Assembly (NCBI GenBank): GCA_964023275.1
Contig: OZ029921.1
Coordinates: 7,326,806 to 7,390,805, forward strand
DNA length: 64,000 bases
Direction of reading: 5' to 3'
Source of the DNA: Norana najaformis
Lineage: Eukaryota > Annelida > Clitellata > Crassiclitellata > Hormogastridae
How positions within the stretch are numbered: the first letter of the stretch is position 1; each line of letters begins with the position of its first letter. The notes under the pieces were generated by a model. It saw only the letters and a program-made list of their open reading frames with translations. It did not search any database and was not told the DNA's origin. This document shows, in pieces, positions 12,421 to 25,780 of the stretch. The translations under genes were made by a program, and so were the position numbers.

Positions 12421-14490
12421 TAGGCACCAATTAAGTGGTATCAATTATGATCGAGCAGGTAGATGATGTTTGTAATCTTGCCGTGATCGCTTCGTTTGAG
12501 GCACCGTCGTCCTTTGAAACGAAGCATCTTCTCGAGGCGACAGAAACGGAGAGGCGTTCGAGGAGGGGCGGGGCATGCAAGAGGTGTGGAACCGGAAGGG
12601 CACGTGCATACCGGAAATGCGTGGCCTCGCAGCGCATCGCGCGATCGATCGATCGAAGCCAATTTCCGGTAGATGTTAAGGACTGACACGAACGAGGTTC
12701 TTCTACATCTGAGGGGCGGATATGATTAATGAGACGGCGGCAATTAAGGACGCCGACGGTTTATCAAGTCACAACTACGATAACACATCAACTACTTTAC
12801 AGCATGTTAAACGACACCTACACATAAGCTACGGAAACGCATAAGGGATGATAGCTCAGCAAACGGTAAAGTGACAGGGAGCTGTCTTAATCCACTCTAA
12901 TCTAATCCAGTCTCTAATCTGAAGACTTCGACTGCACCATTATAATGTAGCCTACAAGATATCAATCGAACATCGTTTTGAAGTGGAGTCGTAAACGGCC
13001 TTCTTAATCTGTTGAAGGTCAAATTAATTTCCAAAAGGTCACGGAGACCAGAAGCCAGAATATGGCGATGTATCAGTTGGAATATGTGTTTTGAGGATGA
13101 ACTGAACTGCATCATAGAACTGGTAGAGCAGACACGAGTGGGCAATGAACGGTAAGTTTCGAAGGAACCTCTGGGCGCTGAGCACAGTCCTGGTTTACTG
13201 CTCTGCAAGATATCACGGCCTCGGAATCATAAACGGTGGAAGACAGGGAAACATTTATGGGATAATAACAACGGTAGCTTATAATGCATAGATAAACTAG
13301 GGATTGGTCGAGATATTCGGAGACCTAAGTAGGCTTTTAGAGTAATTCACACATTGAGCACTATTTTAGTCTATCAGTCAATTCAGTCGTATAATAGTCT
13401 ATCAAAAATCAGTCATCGAGTTAAGTAATTAAATTCATAACACGTGCAACGATCAATCAAAAAACGCCTGTGGAGGGTTAATTTTAAGGGCACTATACAC
13501 GTTCAACGGATCATAAAGGCAGTTTACGATTCCACTTCGAAACGATGTTCGATGACATCTCGTGCTCTGAATAAACAAATTAATTAATTAATTTAAAGTC
13601 AATCAACCAGTCAGTCAGTATCTGTATCAATCAGTCAAAATATGGACAATGAATAAATCATTTAATGAAATCTGCAGTGATTTTATGAATCCGTCAATCA
13701 ATTTAATTGCAACATGCGGCGCTTTTGTCAAAGTCATTTTCTCTGTTCTTCCCTTGACACCATATGCGACCGGAAGGGAGAGAAAGAAAGACTCCGACAA
13801 AAGAACAGCAACCGAGCACCACCTGTCGTTCTAAGTATTCCCGCGACTCGCATCTTAATGCGCGTAAAATAATTCGTGCGAAGCCCTACCCAATAAGTCA
13901 GGATCTAAGTTGAAAAGAGGAACGCGCAGGTATCTAGAGACAAATCGACAGAGATACAGACATGTAGAAACAGAGAGACTGAAAGACAGCGGAGACGGAC
14001 AGGCAGACGGAGAAAAGCATAGAGGCTGGTGAGTGAAAGACGAAGGTATACATGCATGAAGAGTGAATGAGAAGAAAGAAAGTAGTAACGCATTTGTTAA
14101 CAAACAGTGAGAAAAAACAGAAGGACAAAGACAGACGACAAACGTACATACAGACATGCATCCAGGCATAGAAAAGAGAGAACAGAGTGACGTAAGGAGG
14201 AATAGCCTCACATAAGTATTCCACAAAGGTCAACCATCCTATCGAGAAGATGTGCCATCGGTCGGCCTCTGTATCTCGCCTAAATCTCGCATAAATCTCG
14301 CACCGTCGGCGTCCGGATGTTTTGTCTTGTTTCGGAGTCGTTGCGGCCCTGGAATGACTCGTCTAACTGCATGCGGGCTGCGAAGACTCGGTGAGGTCTA
14401 ATGGAGCCATGGACAGAGGTGGCGCCTTAACCTCATTAGCTGAAGTAAGAGAACCCAAAAAAGACGAGAAAAACTTAACACCAAAGCCCC
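12421..14490. other. Non-coding, nothing recognised
   Basis: CpG-rich unique-looking sequence with short GACA tracts (13940-14160). No exon could be supported. Confidence -1.
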
Positions 14491-14690
14491 TGGGGGTTAA
14501 AAACCTGATCGCAATCGTGATCTAAAGATTTCTTCAGCCCCCAAGAAAGCTTAGTGACGGTAACCAGCTTATTCACAGGCGCTCAGTCAAAACAAAATTG
14601 GCAGGCAGATAGGCAGTGTTGAGACCGAGTTAAGTTCGATTCCAGGTCGAGATCCGAAGGTCAGGCAAGTAGACAATCAGACGGCTGCGG
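14491..14690 (-). repeat. GGCGCT-box element copy
   Basis: Contains CCAGCTTATTCACAGGCGCT, CAGTCAAAACAAAATTGGCA and GTTCGATTCCAGGTCGAGAT in the same order as 33098-33200 and 51145-51275. The tail side is at the left (GCAATCGTGATC), so it is reversed relative to the tail. Confidence -1.
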
Positions 14691-15071
14691 TGGGTGGTGT
14701 CTAGAACTGAAGCGGAAAATTAAAAATTGCTGTCGAGCTGTCAGAAAACTAAGAATTTTTCTGGTTGGATCAGTTTACCTTCGCCTCAACCCAAGATCTG
14801 ACAGCCTCAAAGCGATGCCTCTGACGACTGCTGTTGACGGAGCTTTGCCATAGTAACATTGGTTATTACCTTTACTTACAATACAATACAACTTATATTT
14901 ATAATGCGCCTTAATAAAACAATGTCTTACTCAAAGGACGCGTTACAACATAATAATTAGTTATAGTACTGAGAGAATAAATGAGTCTTAAGTTTTAATT
15001 TAAAATTTACTTAAGATTATCTTTTGTCTGCAGTGAGCTTTCCTTACCCACTGCTTCCAATTTCTCTCAGC

Positions 15072-15262
15072 TTAAACACAACTCACCCTAACAGCTCCTT
15101 TCCCCCTTCTCTCTCTGGTCTTCTGGCAACCGACCTTGGCACTTGACATGGAATCTTTGGACAACCCCACTGACCTGACGCAACGCTCGTGAATAAGCTG
15201 GTGCCTGCGCTTAGCTTTTAAGTGGCGCTTTAGAAATCCGGAGTTTACGATTACGATTACGA
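15072..15262 (+). repeat. GGCGCT-box element copy with (ATTACG)n tail
   Basis: Ends AAGTGGCGCTTTAGAAATCC..TTTACGATTACGATTACG. Its left part is the reverse complement of 30815-30910 (CTGGTCTTCTGGCAACCGAC). Confidence -1.
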
Positions 15263-17400
15263 ATATTAAACGTAACACACAGTGGCGGCTCCAGTTATGG
15301 GACTAAGGGACTAAAGCCCCTGCTAAGTTTTTCTTTCAAGCACTCCAAACGAGCCACCTCCAAACGAGCCACTCCCAAATGAACCACCTCCAGGCGGTGT
15401 GCAAATTTTCATACACAAGTAAATGAAACTAAAACACCAAACTAAAAATAGTTGCAAACTAAAATACCGAAATTGGCACAGTCCTTGCCCTTTGCTTAAA
15501 TTTGCTTCTAAAGTACCTCAGAATCGCTGGCTACCCGGCCTCTCAAGAGACCCCACTTTTGAGTCCTCAACTACCACAGGTAGCAAGTAATCCCTCCCTC
15601 TCCTACTATCTTCCCCAAAGGTATCTCCTACAACTCATAAATCGCTTTTTCGTCATTGGCAAATGACACGCAAAATCAGGAATTTTGTAAATTTGTTTAC
15701 TTGCCTCTGTTCTTTTAAATAAAATCTTTTACTTACACTTTAAACTGTATACAAAAAACTATTTAGTCGACTGTTTATAAAAAGAGCTATTCCCTGTTAG
15801 AAAAACTTCCCGAGAAGCGTCCTGCGTGGAACCTATTGGACATTCACCCCAGACTCCAGTTTGGTCTCCATTTGCACTCCTGGATTCGTCTCTCTAATAT
15901 TTCTGCATTTTCATGCATCACAGTCTACTATTGTATTACTCTCTAACATACTTGTCACTGTACACTAGCAAAGTGCAGTGGGCGTATACCCTAATTGACG
16001 ATATGGCGGCATGCTAAGCCTAAGTGGGTTGTAGGAGACGCCATATGTATATTTTATTAGGCGCACCTCTAAAAGCGAGGCAACAGACACACTGACATAC
16101 ACTTGTCGCAGTTGTTGCGCAAGGCTCAAAGGCATTATCCTCATTTTCTCTCTTCTCTTGCTCTCACTTTGCAGTATATCTGTGCAAAACGAATCCAGAT
16201 GCATCAGCCTCAGTAGTGCGTCTGGAAAAGTAACGAAATATGTCAACCTTTTGTATGCGTAGAGATCTCTGCTCTTAAAATTTTTGGTCTAATAAATAAA
16301 TAAAGATGGTATCGTCACCGGGATCTGACGGTTTTCCTGACTGACAGCGCTTAACTGCTAACTGCGTGAACTATCTATTTTCCTAGAGATGAACGTTCTG
16401 TCTTCTAGTAATAAAAGGCTACTTACTTGCTTATCTTTTTCAGACGTCTTCTTCTTTGTATCTTTTCTAAATTGCTTAGATTCACTCGAAAGTGAACATT
16501 AATCTGAATATCACTTTAGTTTCTTGTTCAGATTTATTCTTTAAATTAATTCAGAACGCATCAAGTTTTAAATAAGTCAGATTTGAGATTAAAATCACTT
16601 GATTTAAACTCCTCAGTTTCTCCTAAATAATAAACATATCTTTTAATATCCGATGTTTCCTAGTGAGCAAATTCACTTGCTCTAAGTTCCCAGATTTGCT
16701 TTTCGAAAAGCAAACACTGCCTTAAATTGCTCAGATTTTCCCTTAAATTGTCTCAAACTTTCTGGCGACCTGGGCTCCACCACGGACACCACTAGGACTG
16801 CGGCTAATAGCTATGCCATTAACCCTCAACCTATTTATGTAGCGTCCTTCCTGTAACATTCGATATTGATTGCACCTAATCGTACTTTCAAATAAAATCT
16901 TTTTTATACTTTAAAATGTTTTAAAAAAACTTTTTAGTCGACTGTTTCTAAAAAGAGCTACTCCCTGTTAGCAATTCTCGCCCCCAACTTAAAATCTTGG
17001 CGTCGCCATTTTTAACGCATCTAGTGTTATAATACTGTGCTGAGATTCCGCTTGTCGGATTCCATTTCCACTTGCCTATTTCCCTCATCCTTCCGCCGAA
17101 GTTTTATCAAACATGCGCAGTCGCCTTTGAACGATAACAAATCTGACTAGACTCAATGTGATTATCCTTATCCTGTCGGCTGGTCGTTTTGCCGATTCAA
17201 AAAAAAGTGCACAAATAAGCTACTTGGGAAGGCGGAATGATCATCAACGGTCAGAGAAGAGGGAGAAGAAGGACGGGGAAGAGAAAGGGAAAGGGAAGAT
17301 GAAGGGAAAGGAAGGGAAAGGAAGAGAAAGGGAGATGGAAAGGAAGGAAGAGGGATAAAAAGGGAGTGGAAAAGGAAGAGAGGAGAGAGGATGGAAAAGA
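15263..17400. other. Non-coding; one internal duplication
   Basis: No gene. About 90 bp at 15715-15808 and 16888-16975 are diverged direct copies, both carrying TTTAGTCGACTGTTT and AAAAGAGCTA. Confidence -1.
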
Positions 17401-17435
17401 GAAGAGACGGAGGTAGTAGAAAGGAAGGCACGATG

Positions 17436-17511
<76 letters not shown>

Positions 17512-17520
17512 AGAGAGCGA
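17250..17520. repeat. Purine tract and (GA)n microsatellite
   Basis: AGGGAA-rich tract followed by an uninterrupted GA run (about 17438-17502) then GAGCGA variants. Confidence -1.
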
Positions 17521-17960
17521 GCGAGCGAGAGCGAGAGGCAAGGGCTATGGAAGAATCTAAGGAAACATGACAAGACAAGCAGAATGAGACAGAGACGGAA
17601 ACAAACTGACGTGGAGATACACAAAGAGCTACAAGAAACAGCAGCAGAGATACACAGGCAGACAAACAGATGAGGATGGACTACCTGATTACCCACTGGC
17701 AGCCAGGCTGTAATCCACTGTTACCCATTCTGTGATCCATTCGTAGTCACCAATTTCAGCCGATGATTTGTCACTGCTTCTTGCGCTCTCTGGATCCAAT
17801 CCCTTATCCTAGTTATCAATCGTGTCCATTCCTCTATGTTCCCTCTCCTTCCCTTCCTATGCTTTTCTTCTTCAGAAATTACTCGCAAATTACAAAATCT
17901 TCAGTGTCTGTATCGCTCTGTCTCTTTGTCTGCTTGTCTTTTTGTGCGTCTCTACAGAGA

Positions 17961-18136
17961 CTGTCAGTCAGTCAGTCAGTCAGTCAGTCAGTCAGTCAGT
18001 CAGTCAGTCAGTCAGTCAGTCAGTCAGTCAGTCAGTCAGTCAGTCAGTCAGTCAGTCAGTCAGTCAGTCAGTCAGTCAGTCAGTCAGTCAGTCAGTCAGT
18101 CAGTCAGTCAGTCAGTCAGTCAGTCAGTCAGTCAGA
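17961..18136. repeat. (TCAG)n microsatellite, about 43 units
   Basis: Essentially perfect tetranucleotide array. Because 4 is coprime to 3, all frames stay open and read as VSQS repeats; not coding. Confidence -1.
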
Positions 18137-18149
18137 GGCATTATTCTAC

Positions 18150-19395
18150 TGTCAATTCCCGGAAAGATCATGACCACAGTGATGCTGAATCGCAAGTGGA
18201 TTGCTGTTGACGAAAAGCTGAGACAGAGCCAGACGGGATTTAGATGAGGACGATGCTGCGAAGAACAAATTTTCACAATTACAGAGATGATAGGCTTTGA
18301 CGTGGGAGACTTGTACAGATCATTGTAACTCAATGACTTCGAAATGGTCCCGAAAGCGTCCAAAGATAATGAGGAGTTATGGAAATCCAACAGCGATAAT
18401 TGACATCACCAGGAATTTCTATGATAGCAGTCGATGTGGGGTGAGATATGGAGGAGAGATGGGTGGGTGGTTTCACATCGTAGCGATGGTTTGATAACGA
18501 TGTGTTTCGTCACCGATGGAATTTGCTTTGATCGTGGATTAGGTGATGACAAGGGTGACTAAGGGCGGTGGCATTCGACTTAAATGGTTAAATGGCCATA
18601 GGCTAAAAGATCTGGACTCTGCGGATGTTATCGCCCTCCTGCACAGCACCTGGAAAGGCATGAACGAATTAACATCCAAAATTCAGGCGGAAGCAGCAAA
18701 GGTAGGACTCAGTATAAAAGAGGAAAAGACTAAAATCATGAAGATGGAAAAATGGATTGAAATTGAGAAGATCAAATTCAAGGAAAAAGAGGTTGAGTTT
18801 GTGGATGTTTTCTATTATCTTGGCAGGTCGATATCAGCGGACAGCAGTCGTGACAAAGAGTTGAAGATACGTCTATAGGAAACGCAAGTGCTGCGTTTGA
18901 GAGACTCTTGAACATCTGGATCAACAACAACGGATGAAATATGAGGACCAAGATTCGTCTTTATGACGTAGTATTAAGAGCACTTCTCTATGGATCTGAA
19001 ACCTGACCAATGCGCACACAAGAAAAGACCCCGGGCATCACATCAGACTTCTGATGGCTGAGAAGAATTCTGCACATTTCGTGGCGTAATAAAATGTCGA
19101 CCAAACATAATAAGAGAAAGGACGGAACAATGGGATATAGAGAATAGAATGAAGACTGAAAAGGATGGGGCACGTAATTCTTCAGGACAAAGATAGAAGA
19201 GCTAATCAAGCGATTAATTGGATTCTTCAGGGGAAACAGAGGAAGGAAAGACCAAAAGAAAAGAACTGACTGAGATGTTTGGAGGTGTCTTGGGACGAGG
19301 CAGGAAGACTGGCGATGGACAGAGATGAATGGAAAAGCTGTGTTGCCCGATGTGTAGACCTGCATAGGAATGACTTGACACTAGGTGAGGATTAG
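18150..19395 (+). mobile_element. Decayed LINE ORF2 (RT to C-terminus)
   Basis: Across frames it reads QSQTGFR, LNDFEMV, TKGGGIRLKWLNGHRLKDLD, SADVIALLH (the FADDIALL catalytic block with the second Asp lost), AEAAKVGLSIKEEKTKIMK, FYYLGRSISADSS, LRALLYGSET, RRILHISWRNK, MGHVILQDKDRRANQA and AMDRDEWKSCVARC. This is the block order of a LINE reverse transcriptase and its C-terminal region. Frame changes, stops and the lost Asp mark it as inactive; it starts right at the (TCAG)n array. Confidence -1.
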
Positions 19396-22257
19396 TCGTA
19401 TGCAGAAAAAAATTCGGACAGCGTTAAGTTAAGCAAAACGTTTTTATGGTAATTCTCAAGTCGTCAGGGATTAGAAATGTTTGCGACCATTTTCTACCAT
19501 CAAGTATTTCTGATGAACTTTATAGTTTCTCATTTGCCAGTTTCAGATAATATTTAATTTGCCTTCTCTTTGATATTTTTTACCTTCCTGGTTTTCACGA
19601 CTTTTCATTTTCAATTTAGTGTAGGCAGTATAAGAAAATCGAAAGTTTCGATGGGTTGAACCCGTAACTGTAACTCGGTGAGGATGGACCGCTTGCAGTT
19701 TTGCATTAAATGGGGCCTTGACTGTGATGCTGAGGTCTCATCGATTCCTTGCAGACTAATACGCCTCATTTTTTCATTTGTTCAACATGCAACCATACAA
19801 GTGTTAGACCTACTATGCCTCATTTGCAGATATTTGGTTGAACAAAATACGCCAGCATGTGATGACAGAATGTTGAAATAATACATAACCCAATTAAAGA
19901 CTAAAAATTTAAAGAGAAATTACAATTATCATCTTATCTGTTTGTTCCACTCTTCCGCACTGCGATTTGGACACAAAGTTCTCTCATTTGCATTGGACCA
20001 TTCTTACGGAAGTCTTCTACTAAAATCAAAACTTTATCAACAAGAAACAACTTCACTTTTTCTTAAGACGCATCTTTTAGATTTGTTAGAAAGCCGTGTC
20101 TCAGCGCCTTTTTAAGGTTCTTGAAATGCACTCTACAAATGTTTAGATGCATAAATAAATAAATGCGTACACGCATACATACATACATACATACAGGGGC
20201 TCTCATGCTGGAAGCGCCTCTGAGTAGTTTGTTCTGTAAGAAGCGCTCTATAAGTTATCAAATACAATACGATACAATACAGACATACATACAGACATAC
20301 ATACATACAGACATACATACATACAGGCATACATACAAGTCATACATATATGCATACATACAAACAAACATAGGCCTACATAGGGCTACATACATGTGGA
20401 ATTGTAATGTGACCGGAGAGACTTAAAAAGCCCAATTAAATCTGTCATTCAATAGCGCGACAGCACCACTGAGATAATGTACAATGTACTGTGATAATGT
20501 AAGTCAATCTTATAAGGTGTCGCTTTCAAGCAAACGACCATGGTTAATTATGTCGAAATTACATCATGACGTCGACATTACGTCATTACGTCGAAAGAGA
20601 AATTATTCAAAACCGATCACAAACCGTTTTCGTTAAATCACATATTTCTATTTTGCCTCGAAATTTTCATTTTAGATTTCTCATAAAAATAATTTACATT
20701 TCTCCTATCAACAGATAAAGAAATTTACTGTATAAAATGCGAAATTAAATTATGAAACTTTAAATTATTAAGCTGCGATTATAGCTAATTAATTAAAAAA
20801 TGAAGTTCTACATTCGCATAGGGCCTATATAATCTGAATCACACTGATGAAAAATTATGCATTTCCAACTTAATAAAAGAAATGGTCCAGTAGCAGTTTT
20901 CAACAAATCTAACAAGATATGTCCGATATCTTAATGGGTTTGTTACGATAAGATGCCTAACAAGATATCTACAAAACGAGACATCGTCTGTAAACAATAA
21001 CTTTTCGAAAAAAGAATTGGACTGTGTGAACGGTATAGCTTACCAATTTTTTTCAAGCTGAACCAGGATCGCAATCATTCTTAGCTGTTTCGATCTGTTC
21101 AAACTGAAATGCAGATCCAGAACATTCTACAAACGGCAAACTGTTTCAGTTCACAATACTCTGAATCTCGTATTCGTCTGTTTTTCTCCTTGGTCGAAAT
21201 GATAGAATCAGAGGCTTGCAAAATCGTAACAACAGCTATTAATTTTCAGTCTATATTCGTGATGAAGGAATGTTTTTTCAGTACTGTTCATATTTTATCT
21301 TCTTCGGAAAGCTACCAGTCCGCAGCTTACGGTATATTGCAGCCAAAACTGTTTTTTAATCAGCAGACTAATCTTAACTGTGAATTTCAAGCTGTTCAAT
21401 AAATAGGTTACCAAATGTCGAATTCAATCAGTAATGAAGACGTTTCACTCCGCATTCTATTCAAACCAAACGAGACTTAATTGTTTTTCTTTTCAAATCG
21501 CAGCAAATGTTTTGATGCTCAGTTGAGACGATGACAACACAGTTTATTCGTAACCCTGTCAACATTTTAATTCACATTAACGCACGTCGGACATATAGGG
21601 CCTAACTATACAGTAATGCGTCGTTGAAACTGGTTAAAGGCAGGCACAGTTGTAGGTTAAAACTAGACTGTCGAGTTATTGCAGAACCGTCGAGATACAG
21701 AACGTCTGCACCGCAGTCAATTAGCATTGATACAATTCCTGATGAAACAATAACAGAAATTACTGTGAATACGACTCGGAATAAACTACTGTGTACACTT
21801 GGAATTCTCTGGACGTCGTTGGCTAAATTCGAACAGAAAACCCGTCCCTCAGGCGAGTGGCAGTTCGTGAACTTGATGCTACGCGAGTTCAGCGCGCGCT
21901 ACTAGACGCGTCTTCGCGGTCGCATCTGTCTTGATTGGCGCACAGAGGCACTAGCGCCCTCTGTCGGAGCCCTGCAGAATGAGCGACCGAGAAGATGAAA
22001 TGCGTTTGCTAGAAAACCGATGCATACGGCATCGCGTTTGGTACGGTAATGCATTAGATGATCGCCGATATGTTAATAATGGAGATTAGCAATGTCTAGT
22101 AACTTAATTGTTAATTAGCTTTGTTTCGAGAAGACCACGTGGTCGACGGAGAACTGCTTGGACTAGAGGAGTCGTGCAGATGGATCTGACAGAACTAAAC
22201 ATCGGCCTTCAACGGCATGGAGGAGGAAGGACCAGGGCAGAACAGAACAGCGGAGTT
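19396..22257. other. Non-coding; CpG-rich
   Basis: Only a GGGTTGAACCC B-box-like piece (19650-19672), a (CATA)n tract (20166-20345) and a cluster of ACGTC motifs (20565-20605) stand out. The frames at 21109-21402 and 21624-21905 match no family I know. Confidence -1.
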
Positions 22258-22493
22258 AACCACCAGAAAGAGAAAGAGACAGACTAGAGAGAAAGAGAGA
22301 GAGGGAATGAGATAGAGCAAGATAGAGTGTGTGTGCGAGAGAGAGAGTGAGAGAGTGAGAGAGAGAGAGTGAGTGAGAAAGAGGGAGAGAATAAAGTTGG
22401 AGAGAGGGAGAATTAGAGAGAGTGAGCGAGAGAGAGAGTGAGTGAGACAGACAGACAGACAGACGAGAGAGAGAAAGAGAGAGAGAGTGAGAG

Positions 22494-22526
<33 letters not shown>

Positions 22527-22535
22527 GAGCGAGAG
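22258..22535. repeat. (GA)n-rich tract
   Basis: Imperfect GAGA with GTGA and GACA interruptions. Confidence -1.
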
Positions 22536-22757
22536 ATAATTGCCAATTCCAAAGGATTCCCGGGGATATGAAGAATCAGAATTTCAATAAAAAAAACGGC
22601 TTTCCGATTACCGAGCTGATGTTTTTATATGTGCCCTTCTGTCGAAATGTCCTTCATCCGCCGTGCTTTGCTTCTGCGACAGATACATTAACGAATGAGC
22701 ATCGCCTTATTCCATTCGGTGCGTTTTCCCGTTCCCACTAAAACAGTTGATGAAGTC

Positions 22758-22976
22758 CACCACCACCACCACCACCACCACCACCACCACCACCACCACC
22801 ACCACCACCACCACCACCACCACCACCACCACCACCACCACCACCACCACCACCACCACCACCACCACCACCACCACCACCACCACCACCACCACCACCA
22901 CCGCCACCAACAACAACAACAACAACAACAACAACACCACCACCAACAACAACACCAACACCACCACCACCACCAA
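22758..22976. repeat. (CAC)n then CAA/CAC array
   Basis: About 48 consecutive CAC units to 22903, then CAACAACA and mixed CAC/CAA. Reads as poly-His, poly-Thr or poly-Pro by frame; on the other strand poly-Val/Gly. No coding support. Confidence -1.
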
Positions 22977-23096
22977 CTGCCACCATCATCATTGTGATAG
23001 TCGTAATCATCGCCAATATTATCCTCGTCGTCATCATCATTATAATCATATCAGTCACCATCATCATCAATCATTGTCGTCAACGTCATCATCATC

Positions 23097-23340
23097 CTTC
23101 AAATCTAATCCAATCCAATCTGATCTCTCTCTCGCCCTCTCTCTCACTCTAATCTAGCGTAGTCTCATCTAGTCTAATCAAGTCCAACCCATTCCAAGCC
23201 AAGCCAGCCAATCCAAGCCAACCAATCCAAGCCAACCAATCCAAGCCAATCCAAACCAGTTTCATTCCATTCCAATTCAATCTGATCCGATCTAATCCGA
23301 TCTAATCCGATCTAATCCGCTCTAATCCGATCTAATCGGA
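23097..23340. repeat. Degenerate TCCAA/TCTAATCCGA repeats
   Basis: Drifting pentamer/decamer repeats such as CCAATCCAAGC and five GATCTAATCC units at 23285-23338. Confidence -1.
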
Positions 23341-24870
23341 AAACATCTATAGTGCTGTTATTATAAAACGGTATACAGAAGTTGTGTATTTGAAATATAT
23401 TCTAAAAAATAGTTGGAGAAGCAAACACGTTTGATTTTCTATAGAAACCAAATACTCTCTATGCAACACATCTGATGAAAAGACTCACTATTGGCGGGAA
23501 TGCATACAGAGAGATAGAGCTCGCCAGCTGTGGCCTGCATCTAGAGAGTAAATGTGGCTTTTCATAAAGGCCTGACAAAAGTTGTCGAACTATGGCCAAC
23601 AATATTGCCACATCAGTGTCTGTTTTAATTAGTTATTACAGTGTTTATATATTTGGAGGAGCAAAAGCCACAAGAAGTTTGGGTAAATTTATGTGACACC
23701 CATCGAAGCCACGCAGACAGAGGCGCTTTAGAGTGGACAGGGTTAAACCATGACCCTCTGCCTGCTGCTGACCTCTTGACCCCTATTCCGAATCTAATTT
23801 CCGACAGAATACTAATAATAGCAGATCAAATACGAAACGAAGGATCTTCGCCAAAACGACGATACGAACTGTTCTTTAGTACAAAAACAACATTCTCACC
23901 CTATCTTTAGAAAGAAGAAGCCAGGAAGGATCGGCAAATAAGCATTCCTGGTTAACTTCCTGTGATTCTAACACAAATTATGTGTCTTCTCAGCCACTTA
24001 AAGCCCCAGCTGTGTCATGCTCTGCTATTCAGACACACTGCAGCATAGTTCGGCTGTACTGTGGAATCTCTCTCATCGTCGGATAAAACATCTGCAGCTA
24101 CTGTGACCTGGATCTTCAGACACCTGTTGGAACATGGTAAAGGGATCCTGTAATTGTAAGTCTGTAATTACCAGGAAATTCTTGCGTTAATAATTAGCAC
24201 CCATAGACGTTCCAGCCACGCCACACTTTTGCAACTTTCACAACAGCCGATATTAACGTGGCAGAACGATCACAGCCAAAATATGTCTAATGTTAGTTTC
24301 AATTAAGTACTACAAATGTAGCCTAAAGCCAGACAGTCGTTTTTGGTCTCTCTGGTGGCAACGCACATATTTATTACTATAGGCCACAACTGCTGATATT
24401 TGTTGCACGCCTGTTAGCACCTAGCTCTTTATATAGCGCCTTTTAAGAACCTCACATGACGCTAAAACATGGCTACCTAACGGATATAAAATGGTGCGAC
24501 TTAAGATAGGTTAGAAATGAGCTACGATCGATGTCTAAACGCTTAGCGTCATCTTTCACTTATAATTATTACTAGACACTGCATCTAGAAACATACTAGT
24601 GTCTGCTATAGTCTTACATTTCTTTTAGAAGATTAGAGAAATGTCGTCGAAATTCGAATGTTTATATCGACGTCGGACTTTGACGAGACAGTAATTGACG
24701 ACTCGACAGAGTTCCACCATCCAGCATCCGATTCGATATTCCGTCGATAACCGAAGTCGTGAGATCTCGACACGCCACCGATGGACGCCTCCTCCTGCCC
24801 CCAAGTAATTCTAGCGTCTAATGTCTAAAGGTTACGACGGACATCGAACCTAATAAAAACCAAGTGGACC
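23341..24870. other. Non-coding, nothing recognised
   Basis: A TTTATATAGCGCCTTTTAAG box at about 24430 resembles repeat tails elsewhere (e.g. 63830). No gene supported. Confidence -1.
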
Positions 24871-25182
24871 GAAGTTTATGTCTGTCTGTCTGTCTTTCTG
24901 TCTTTCTTTCTTTTTCTGTCTCTCGCTCTGTCTCGCTCTGTCTCTGTCTGTCTGTGTCTATCTGTCTGTCTGTCTGTCTGTCTGTCTCGTTCTCCCTGTT
25001 TCTGTCTGCCTCTGTCTCTGTCTGTCTCCGCCTCTCTCTGTCTCTGTCTGTCTCTGCCTGTCTCTGTCTCTCTCTATGTCTCTGTCTCTGTCTGTCTCTG
25101 TGTCTGTCTCGCTCTCTGTCTCTGTGTCTGTCTCTGTGTCTGTCTCTCTGTCTTTCTGTCTGTCTCTCTGTCTCTCTCTGTC
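24871..25182. repeat. (CTGT)n/(CTCTGT)n tract
   Basis: Pyrimidine-rich imperfect repeat; Cys/Leu/Ser/Val frames over it are artefacts. Confidence -1.
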
Positions 25183-25689
25183 ACAATGCCAGTCACTCAT
25201 TCACGAAGTCCTTCTGTCCTCGTCTGTTCGCTGGATCTTATATTCAGTCCATTTACCCCAGAGAAAAAGCAACTTGATGCTAGACACACAGCAAATAAAG
25301 GAACGGAGAACGTGTTCTCCAAAGGGCGCTTCCTGAGCCACACCCCACTGCAGCAAGATGTCTGAAAGCGATGGCAGGAGCGAGTGAGCGAGACGGCTGC
25401 ACGATCTAACAGCCTACAAGTGAGTGCGTCGATCGTGAATTGGACAATAACCTCTGATGGAAGAAATGGAAATGGACGGATGCAGTTATTGCAATGGACG
25501 AATGGAATGGAGTACGGATAGACAGACAGATAAGGGGGGGTTTCGTTAATTGTATTTGGATATTGATGAATCTAGATTGATATCAACGTATATTGATAGA
25601 TATAGCCAGCCGAAGTTACACCAACGCTCAAGCATGTCATCGATGAAAGTCACGAGAAAAACGCCACCGTAGCGCGGAAAACCTGCCAT

Positions 25690-25780
25690 CCAATAACAAA
25701 CAAGTCAACAACACGATGACTCATCAACTTTACGTCGTGAGAATTTCCTATACAAACGCGTGCCTTAAACTTGCTGACTA
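25690..25780. repeat. TGACTCA-bearing repeat copy
   Basis: CCAATAACAAACAAG, GATGACTCAT and ACAAACGCG align in order with 6957-7045. Confidence -1.

Noticed and set aside
17763..18247. VSQS-repeat protein in three frames
   Set aside because: A tetranucleotide repeat leaves all frames open; no start context or domain beyond it.
18543..18878. A host gene with a 111-residue frame
   Set aside because: Block order and flanking frames show it is a LINE reverse transcriptase piece with a lost catalytic Asp.
21109..21905. Two 93-97 residue frames
   Set aside because: No motif, no splice-consistent neighbours; expected by chance in AT-rich DNA.
22695..23157. Poly-His, poly-Thr and poly-Val open frames
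   Set aside because: They are the translations of one (CAC)n array in different frames, with no splice or domain support.
24864..25336. Cys/Ser/Leu/Val-rich proteins over CTGT tracts (also 12008-12444 and 29881-30385)
   Set aside because: Low-complexity pyrimidine repeats, not cysteine-rich peptides.
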